This document shows, piece after piece, positions 7,825 to 11,997 of a DNA stretch of 11,997 bases. This stretch comes from Dokdonella_A sp964582225. GTDB taxonomy: Bacteria; Pseudomonadota; Gammaproteobacteria; Xanthomonadales; Rhodanobacteraceae. The notes below the pieces were generated by a model that did no database searches, was not told the origin of the DNA, and saw nothing but the letters and a program-made list of their open reading frames with translations. The stretch spans positions 1-11,997 of the forward strand of contig CAZORA010000050.1 of the NCBI GenBank assembly GCA_964582225.1. The letters run 5' to 3'. The position numbers and the translations under genes were made by a program. Within the stretch, counting starts at the first letter, position 1; every line of letters begins with the position of its first letter.

Positions 7825-7838
7825 AACGTTATAACGTT
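7825..7838 (-). promoter_or_regulatory. Perfect palindrome, candidate Zur operator
   Basis: AACGTTATAACGTT is a 14-base perfect palindrome in otherwise GC-rich DNA. Its GTTATAAC core resembles the core of proteobacterial Zur boxes, which are AT-rich palindromes built on TGTTATA/TATAACA. It fully covers the -10 box of the receptor promoter, the classic position for a zinc-bound Zur repressor. That it is a Zur site is inference from core sequence, position and the zinc-receptor target. Confidence 0.6.
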
Positions 7839-7855
7839 ACGCATAATATGGTCAA
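7828..7855 (-). promoter_or_regulatory. Sigma-70-type promoter of the ZnuD-like receptor gene
   Basis: On the minus strand TTGACC (7855-7850, -35) and TATAAC (7833-7828, -10) are separated by 16 bases. Both boxes match the consensus at five of six positions. Transcription should start near 7821, leaving a leader of about 25 bases before the GTG/ATG start. The AT-rich patch stands out sharply from the flanking GC-rich sequence. Confidence 0.65.
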
Positions 7856-7870
7856 TCCGTCCGCGCTCCC

Positions 7871-7973
7871 CGGCCGCCACTCCCGCGAGTGGAATCGGGT
7901 CCGCAGGAGCGCGTGGAAAGGCCGGCCGCCGCGGGGCGGCGCCAGACTTTCGGCCGATCCTCCCGCGAGGATC
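7871..7973. repeat. Three short hairpins, two being covarying copies of one element
   Basis: CCACTC-CCGC-GAGTGG (7877-7892) and GATCCTC-CCGC-GAGGATC (7956-7973) are perfect stems with the same loop. Both are preceded by CGGCCG in the same register, so the copies read CGGCCG-N4-TCCCGCGAG exactly 80 bases apart, with N4 matched by its complement on the other arm. Between them GCCGCC-GCGG-GGCGGC (7925-7940) has the complementary loop. The array lies after the MBL-fold gene and before the receptor promoter. It may be a REP-like element, a 3'-end processing or stability structure, or a terminator without U-tract. Confidence 0.55.
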
Positions 7974-7987
7974 CGAAATGCCGGGCG

Positions 7988-8004
7988 GGGCGCCTCCGAC
8001 GCCC
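7988..8004 (-). terminator. Short hairpin immediately after the MBL-fold nuclease gene
   Basis: GGGCG (7988-7992) pairs with CGCCC (8000-8004) around a 7-base loop, one base beyond the stop codon on the minus strand. There is no U-tract, so it is a weak terminator candidate at most; the hairpins that follow may reinforce it. Confidence 0.3.
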
Positions 8005-8005
8005 G

Positions 8006-9397
8006 CTAATCGATCAGGATCGGCTCGTCCATGCCGGGCATGCGGCAGGGCTGGCCGCGCCGCTCGAGGACGTCGGCGAGCGCGCTCATACCGCGGCCGT
8101 ATTCGCCGTGAACCAGAAACACCTGGCGGCGCGGCGCGCTGCCGAGCCAGTCGAGGAGCTCCGGCTGGCCGGCGTGGGCGGAGAAGCCGTTGATGGTCCA
8201 CAGTCGGGCGCGCACGGCAACGTCCTCGCCGAAAATCCGCACGGTCTGCGCGCCGTCGATGAGCTGCCGCGCCAGGCTGCCGCGCGCGGCATAGCCGACG
8301 AACACCACGCTCGAGCGCTGCCGCCACAGGTTGTGCTTGAGGTGATGGCGCACGCGTCCGCCATTGCACATGCCGGAGCCGGCGAGGATGACCGCGCCGC
8401 TTTCGATCGCGTTGATCGCCATCGAGCTCGCCGCGTCGCGAGTGAAGTGGATGCCGGGCGTGGCGAAAGGATCGCCTTCGGCAAGCTCCGCGCGCAGGCG
8501 TTCGCCGAAGCATTCCGGATGCCGGCGGAAGATCTCGGTCGCCGAGATCGCCATCGGCGAATCGAGAAAGACTCGCACATGGCCAGGAATCGCGCCGTCG
8601 CGGATCCCACGGCGCAGGCAGTAGAGAATCTCCTGCGCGCGCTCGAGGGCGAAGGTCGGGACGATCACGTTGCCTCTGCGCTCGACCGTCGTGCGGACGG
8701 CTTCGTAGAGCTCCTCCACCGAGGCTTCGAGCGAGCGGTGTGGGCGATCGCCGTAGGTCGATTCCATGACCACGCAGTCGGCCGCCGGCGCCGGCGCCGG
8801 ATCGCGCAGGATCGGCCGCCCCGGCCCGCCCAGGTCACCGGAGAAAACCATGCGCCGATGGCGTGCACCGTCTTCCAGATCGAGCACGATCGACGCCGAG
8901 CCGAGAATGTGGCCGGCGTCGACGAAGCGTGCGCGCACGCCCGCGGCAACCTCGAACTCGACGTCATAGGCAACGTCCTCGGCGAAGCAGTCCAGCGCCA
9001 GCTGCACGTCGGCCACGCTATACAGCGGCGCGACGGGTTCGCCCTCGTGGCGCCCGCCGTTTGCGCTCCGACGTGCCTCCTCCTCCTGCAGGTTCGCGGC
9101 GTCGAGCAGGACCACCCGCGCCAGCTCGCGGGTCGCGGCGGTGGCGTGGATCCGGCCGCGGAAGCCCTCGCGCACGAGCTTCGGAATGCGCCCGCAGTGA
9201 TCGAGATGCGCGTGGGTCAGAAGCAGCGCGTCGACGCTCGCCGGGTCGAACGCGAAGGGCGCGGCATTGGCCGCTTCGGTCGCGTCATCGCCCTGGAACA
9301 GGCCGCAGTCGATCAGCACTCGCGTCGCGCCGCAGCTGACCAGATGACAGGAACCCGTGACGTGCTTGGCGGCGCCGTGGCAGCTGTAGACGATCAT
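8006..9397 (-). CDS. MBL-fold / beta-CASP metallo-hydrolase (predicted RNA nuclease, CPSF73/YSH1-like)
   Basis: The 463-residue cytoplasmic protein is full length for bacterial beta-CASP exonuclease-like enzymes (about 450-470). The two-zinc metallo-beta-lactamase site is complete: THAHLDH (61-67; H62, H64, D66, H67), H163 in GHILGSAS, D188 in FSGDLGG and H430 in FLVHGE. The beta-CASP insert (about 205-390) includes MESTYGDR (211-218), IVPTFALERAQEIL (245-258), DSPMA (279-283), ILAGSGMCNGGRV (337-349) and HHLKHNL (351-357). The C-terminal RNA-specificity motif is INGFSAHAGQ (402-411; H408). Family members cut or degrade RNA, acting in processing and decay; the RNA target here is unknown. The ATG at 9397 is the natural start (MIVYSCHGAAKHVTGS fits the family N-terminus); only a weak ribosome site precedes it. 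The gene diverges from the S1/P1 nuclease gene and lies upstream of the zinc receptor on the same strand, 210 bases away, so they are probably separate units. Confidence 0.88.
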   Translation of the reverse strand: MIVYSCHGAAKHVTGSCHLVSCGATRVLIDCGLFQGDDATEAANAAPFAFDPASVDALLLTHAHLDHCGRIPKLVREGFRGRIHATAATRELARVVLLDAANLQEEEARRSANGGRHEGEPVAPLYSVADVQLALDCFAEDVAYDVEFEVAAGVRARFVDAGHILGSASIVLDLEDGARHRRMVFSGDLGGPGRPILRDPAPAPAADCVVMESTYGDRPHRSLEASVEELYEAVRTTVERRGNVIVPTFALERAQEILYCLRRGIRDGAIPGHVRVFLDSPMAISATEIFRRHPECFGERLRAELAEGDPFATPGIHFTRDAASSMAINAIESGAVILAGSGMCNGGRVRHHLKHNLWRQRSSVVFVGYAARGSLARQLIDGAQTVRIFGEDVAVRARLWTINGFSAHAGQPELLDWLGSAPRRQVFLVHGEYGRGMSALADVLERRGQPCRMPGMDEPILID

Positions 9398-9578
9398 GCC
9401 CGCAGGCCGCCGGGTTGCGGGCGCGCGCCGCGGGCCGGTTCCCGATGTTTGTGTGCGCCCATTCGCGTTTCCCGGCTGGCCCCGTGTTCGGCGAAGCGAT
9501 CATGCCGGGATCGCGGCTGGCGCGAAAGCGGGGCGGGACGTGCGAGACTTGGTTCCGGTCCGCGAACTGCGCAGCCCC
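9398..9578. promoter_or_regulatory. Divergent intergenic region between the two nuclease genes
   Basis: These 181 bases should carry promoters for both diverging genes, but I see no convincing -35/-10 pair. A small inverted repeat, CGATC/GATCG with a 7-base loop, lies around 9498-9515. The frame of the S1/P1 gene stays open leftward to 9396, but the encoded Arg-rich stretch is not protein-like and lies ahead of the signal peptide. Confidence 0.3.
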
Positions 9579-10355
9579 ATGCGATACCTTGCCCTGTTGC
9601 CCTGCCTGCTGCTTTTGCTCGCCGCGCCGCCCGCGCGCGCCTGGGGTCCTGCCGGGCATCGGCTGGTGGCGGATCTCGCCGAGCGCCAGCTGAGGCCCGC
9701 CGCGCGCGCCGAAGCGCGGCGCCTGCTCGACGGCGCCAGCCTGAGCGAGGTCGCACCCTGGGCCGACGAGCTGCGCAACGATCCGGCGCAGCGCAGCCTG
9801 TGGCGGACCACCTCGGCGCTCCACTTCGTCAACTTCGCCGACGCCTCCTGCCGCTACGCGGCCGGCCGCGACTGCCCCGGCGGGCGCTGCATCGTGGCCG
9901 CCATTCCCCGCTATCAGCGGGTGCTCGCCGACCGCGGCCGCAGCAAACGGGAGCGCGCCGAGGCCCTGCGCTTCGTGGTTCACCTGGTCGCCGACGTGCA
10001 CCAGCCGCTGCACGCCGGCTATCGCCCGGACCGCGGCGGCAATCGCTACCAGCTGCGCTGGCAGGGACGCGGCACGAACCTGCATTCGGTCTGGGATTCG
10101 CCGGTGCTGGCGAGCCGCGGCATGGGCTGGCGGCGCCAGGCCGAGCTGCTCGCCGTGCAGCCGCCGCGCGCGTCCGGCTCGCCCGCGGACTGGGCCGAAG
10201 AGTCGTGCCGGGCGACGCGCGACGCGGGCATCTATCCGCGCTCGCACAAGCTCGATTCCGGCTACACCACCCGCATGCGCCCGCTGGCGGAGCGCCGCGT
10301 GCGCGAAGCGGCGTCGCGCCTGGCTGCGCTGCTGAACGACGCGCTGGGCGGCTGA
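9579..10355 (+). CDS. S1/P1-type zinc nuclease, secreted
   Basis: The ATG at 9579 opens a classic signal peptide (MRYLALLPCLLLLLAAPPARA) whose cleavage leaves Trp at the mature N-terminus, as this family requires because the N-terminal Trp binds zinc. The frame is open further upstream, but that would bury the signal peptide. All nine zinc ligands of P1 nuclease can be placed (precursor numbering): W22, H27 (WGPAGH), D63 (PWAD), H82 (ALHFVNF), H135 and D139 (HLVADVHQPLH), H145, H169 and D173 (NLHSVWDS). Their spacing matches P1. Such trinuclear zinc enzymes cut single-stranded DNA and RNA and remove 3'-phosphates; here the enzyme would act in the periplasm or outside the cell, for example to scavenge nucleotides or phosphate. 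At 258 codons it has normal bacterial length. Cys91, Cys100 and Cys104 lie close together and could form a disulphide. No clear ribosome site is seen. Confidence 0.93.
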   Translation: MRYLALLPCLLLLLAAPPARAWGPAGHRLVADLAERQLRPAARAEARRLLDGASLSEVAPWADELRNDPAQRSLWRTTSALHFVNFADASCRYAAGRDCPGGRCIVAAIPRYQRVLADRGRSKRERAEALRFVVHLVADVHQPLHAGYRPDRGGNRYQLRWQGRGTNLHSVWDSPVLASRGMGWRRQAELLAVQPPRASGSPADWAEESCRATRDAGIYPRSHKLDSGYTTRMRPLAERRVREAASRLAALLNDALGG

Positions 10356-10516
10356 ACAATTATTGAACCACAGAGTCTTGTAATCCCCTCGCTGAACGCC
10401 ATGTAAGGGTGCCAGAAGCGCAGGCGAACGTCTCGCCCGTCACTTCGATCCAAGCGCAAGCGCAGCAAAGCGCGCGCATTCGATCCGGAACGGATCCATT
10501 CGTGGAGTTCAAGAAA
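10356..10516 (+). promoter_or_regulatory. Leader region of the outer-membrane beta-barrel gene
   Basis: A weak promoter can be drawn as TTGTAA (10378-10383), 18 bases, TGTAAG (10402-10407). Near the end a perfect stem GATCCG-GAA-CGGATC (10482-10496) sits seven bases before the GGAG ribosome site, so it could influence translation. Regulation is not shown. The GAACCACAGAG string at 10365-10375 repeats one at 5650-5660. Confidence 0.3.
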
Positions 10517-11098
10517 ATGAGCAAGACCCTGTTTGCCCTCGTCGTCGCGGCTGCCGGGCTCGCCGGCTTCCCAGCGCTGAGCCAGGCACAGAACACGAGC
10601 GGCTGGTTCATCAACGGCAGCGTCGGCCAGTCGAGCCTCGACAAGGGAATCTATGACGATGACGACACCGGCTTCGCCGCCAACTTCGGCTACCGCTGGG
10701 CGGTGGATCCGGCGGTTCTGATCGGCGTTGAAGGCGGCTATGCCGATCTCGGCAGCTTCGCGCCGCGCAGCGGCTACGTCGGGCTGCCGATCGGCAAGGC
10801 CGAAGTGAAGGGCTGGAACCTCGGCGTCAACGGCCACTTCAACGTCAGCGACAACTGGTATCTGAGCGGGCGCGCGGGCTACTTCCGCCCGGACGTCCGC
10901 GGCTATCGGGTCAACGCCGCCAATGAGGCCACCCGCGTCGACGACAACGCGAGCAAGTGGTATGCCGGCATCGGCTTCGGCTACGACTTCAACAGCAATG
11001 TCAGCGTGGGCCTCAACTACGACTACTACAAGGCCGACGTGAAGGGTCTCGACTTCGACCCGCATCTGGTCTCGATCAGCGCCGAATATCGCTTCTGA
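10517..11098 (+). CDS. Small outer-membrane beta-barrel protein (OmpA N-terminal-domain-like / porin family)
   Basis: The 193-residue precursor starts at ATG 10517, with GGAG ten bases upstream. An upstream in-frame extension to 10409 lacks a ribosome site and would precede the signal peptide. The signal peptide runs to about residue 24 (MSKTLFALVVAAAG core, SQA cleavage site). The mature part shows alternating aromatic/hydrophobic strands typical of an 8-stranded barrel: GWFINGSVGQSS, FAANFGYRWAV, LIGVEGGYADLG, GWNLGVNGHFNV, WYLSGRAGYFRP, WYAGIGFGYDF, VSVGLNYDYYKADV and the terminal SISAEYRF. The final Phe is the BAM recognition residue. There is no OmpA-like peptidoglycan-binding domain. 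Roles in this family range from membrane stability to adhesion; none can be assigned. It is followed by a strong intrinsic terminator and so forms its own unit. Confidence 0.87.
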   Translation: MSKTLFALVVAAAGLAGFPALSQAQNTSGWFINGSVGQSSLDKGIYDDDDTGFAANFGYRWAVDPAVLIGVEGGYADLGSFAPRSGYVGLPIGKAEVKGWNLGVNGHFNVSDNWYLSGRAGYFRPDVRGYRVNAANEATRVDDNASKWYAGIGFGYDFNSNVSVGLNYDYYKADVKGLDFDPHLVSISAEYRF

Positions 11099-11132
11099 TC
11101 GGGTTTCAGCTTCAGCCAGGCGCCCGCGGTGG

Positions 11133-11181
11133 GCGGCAGCGCATCCCTCGGCGCTGCCGCTCGACGCGGGCGGCGCTTTTT
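11133..11181 (+). terminator. Intrinsic terminator after the beta-barrel gene
   Basis: GCGGCAGCGC (11133-11142) pairs perfectly with GCGCTGCCGC (11151-11160) around an 8-base loop. An alternative stem, GCGCTGCC with GGCGGCGC, ends directly at TTTTT (11177-11181). Either way a strong GC stem leads to a U-tract 35-80 bases beyond the stop codon, the pattern of a rho-independent terminator. The two stems are mutually exclusive. Confidence 0.8.
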
Positions 11182-11259
11182 CAGGTTCCGGCCGATCTCA
11201 AGCGGGCGCCACGGGCCGAATCTCCACTGACGATGCACGCGCTGACCGGCGCCGAACGC

Positions 11260-11265
11260 TATAAT
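11260..11265 (+). promoter_or_regulatory. Consensus -10 box of the hppA promoter
   Basis: TATAAT lies 65 bases before the hppA ATG and downstream of the preceding terminator, in GC-rich surroundings. A good -35 box is not seen at the usual distance (ACGCGC at 17 bases), so an activator may be needed or the -35 is simply poor. Confidence 0.55.
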
Positions 11266-11330
11266 TGCCCGGTTTCGGTCCACCATCCTGCGGCGCAATC
11301 ACCGCAGCCTGTTCGTCAAGGGAGAGTTCC

Positions 11331-11997
11331 ATGCTGTTTCAACAACATGGATTGCTGATCGCGCTCGCCTGCGCGGTCCTTGCAATCGTCTATGGCATCT
11401 GGTCGATCCGCTGGGTGCTCGCACGCCCGGCCGGCAACGAGCGCATGCAGGAAATTGCCGCGGCGGTGCAGGAAGGCGCGCGCGCCTATCTGAACCGTCA
11501 GTACCGCACCATCGGTCTGGTCGGCGTGGTCCTGTTCGTCGTGATCGGCTTCGCCCTCGACTGGGGCACGGCGATCGGCTTCGCGCTCGGCGCGATCCTG
11601 TCGGGCCTGACCGGCTATATCGGCATGAACATTTCGGTGCGCGCCAACGTGCGCACGGCCGAAGCCGCGCGCAGCGGTATCGCCGCGGCGCTCGCGGTCG
11701 CCTTCCGCGGCGGCGCGATCACCGGCATGCTGGTCGTCGGCCTCGCCCTGCTCGGCGTCGCCGGCTACTACGTGAGCCTGCTCGAGCTGGGCTCGACGCC
11801 AGATCAGGCGCTGCACGCACTGATCGGTCTGGCCTTCGGCTCCTCGCTGATCTCGATTTTCGCGCGCCTGGGCGGCGGCATCTTCACCAAGGGCGCCGAC
11901 GTCGGCGCCGACCTGGTGGGCAAGGTGGAAGCCGGCATCCCGGAAGACGATCCGCGCAACCCGGCGGTGATCGCCGACAACGTCGGCGACAACGTCG
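11331..11997 (+). CDS. hppA: Membrane-bound ion-translocating pyrophosphatase, N-terminal part (right edge)
   Basis: 222 codons are present before the window ends; the family is about 660-700 residues or longer. It couples hydrolysis of cytoplasmic pyrophosphate to H+ (or Na+) pumping across the membrane. AAGGGAGAG just upstream is a strong ribosome site and fixes the ATG at 11331. Transmembrane helices are seen at about 6-30, 60-78, 80-100, 115-148 and 160-180. EGARAYLNRQYRTI (48-61) is a family signature. The first catalytic loop follows: GGGIFTKGADVGADLVGKVE (181-200), then an Asp-rich EDDPRN (205-210) and ADNVGDNV (215-222), which bind Mg-pyrophosphate; the sequence stops inside this motif. 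Whether it is K+-dependent or independent, and which ion it pumps, depends on residues beyond the edge. It has its own promoter and is separated from the preceding gene by a terminator. Confidence 0.95.
   Translation, partial: MLFQQHGLLIALACAVLAIVYGIWSIRWVLARPAGNERMQEIAAAVQEGARAYLNRQYRTIGLVGVVLFVVIGFALDWGTAIGFALGAILSGLTGYIGMNISVRANVRTAEAARSGIAAALAVAFRGGAITGMLVVGLALLGVAGYYVSLLELGSTPDQALHALIGLAFGSSLISIFARLGGGIFTKGADVGADLVGKVEAGIPEDDPRNPAVIADNVGDNV

Noticed and set aside
7889..10366. 825-codon plus-strand open frame spanning the MBL-fold and S1/P1 genes
   Set aside because: It overlaps two well-supported genes in other frames and is low-complexity Arg/Ala/Gly throughout.
5650..10375. GAACCACAGAG repeated at 5650-5660 and 10365-10375, each after a stop codon
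   Set aside because: An 11-base match is expected by chance several times in 12 kb; there is no longer similarity or structure around it.
1..11997. CRISPR array, tRNA, rRNA, insertion sequence, phage or toxin-antitoxin genes
   Set aside because: Looked for on both strands; no repeat-spacer pattern, cloverleaf, transposase motif or small gene pair was found.

Overview
This GC-rich window looks like a chromosomal segment of a gammaproteobacterium, probably from the Lysobacterales (Xanthomonadales) or a near relative. The basis is base composition, Gram-negative secreted and outer-membrane proteins, and an 'RIFADAFD' motif of the 'IFADGFE' type common in secreted proteins of that order. The taxonomy is inference. 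I see no insertion sequence, phage gene, CRISPR array, tRNA or rRNA. Coding is dense and no gene-free gap exceeds about 250 bases. The many long reading frames opposite the genes are GC-driven shadows.

Left part (1-5640). A secreted beta-helix protein runs off the left edge on the minus strand. Upstream of it, also on the minus strand, is a malonyl-CoA synthetase (MatB-type), which makes malonyl-CoA from malonate, CoA and ATP. A divergent intergenic region (2397-2640) separates this from a plus-strand secreted 614-residue protein of unknown function, with NxxGxxxF-type repeats and a C-terminal beta-sandwich-like domain. Next comes a short plus-strand pair: a periplasmic c-type haem protein of the DUF3365/Tll0287 class and an OsmC-family thiol peroxidase-like protein. 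Together these suggest redox sensing or peroxide defence.

Middle part (5641-9397, minus strand). A ZnuD-like TonB-dependent receptor lies downstream of a beta-CASP metallo-beta-lactamase-fold nuclease. The receptor has its own promoter, whose -10 box sits inside a perfect 14-base palindrome with a Zur-type GTTATAAC core, so zinc-dependent repression is a reasonable prediction. Between the two genes lie three short hairpins. Two are copies of one element, exactly 80 bases apart, whose stems differ by compensating changes.

Right part (9398-11997, plus strand). An S1/P1-type secreted nuclease with all nine zinc ligands is followed by a small outer-membrane beta-barrel protein with a strong intrinsic terminator. 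Last is the start of a membrane-bound ion-pumping pyrophosphatase (HppA), cut by the right edge inside its catalytic loop.

Most of the window is ordinary core or housekeeping-accessory sequence. I did not find a clear new multi-gene system. The best leads are the Zur-like operator, the covarying hairpins beside it, the clustering of zinc-dependent proteins, and the uncharacterised 614-residue secreted protein.
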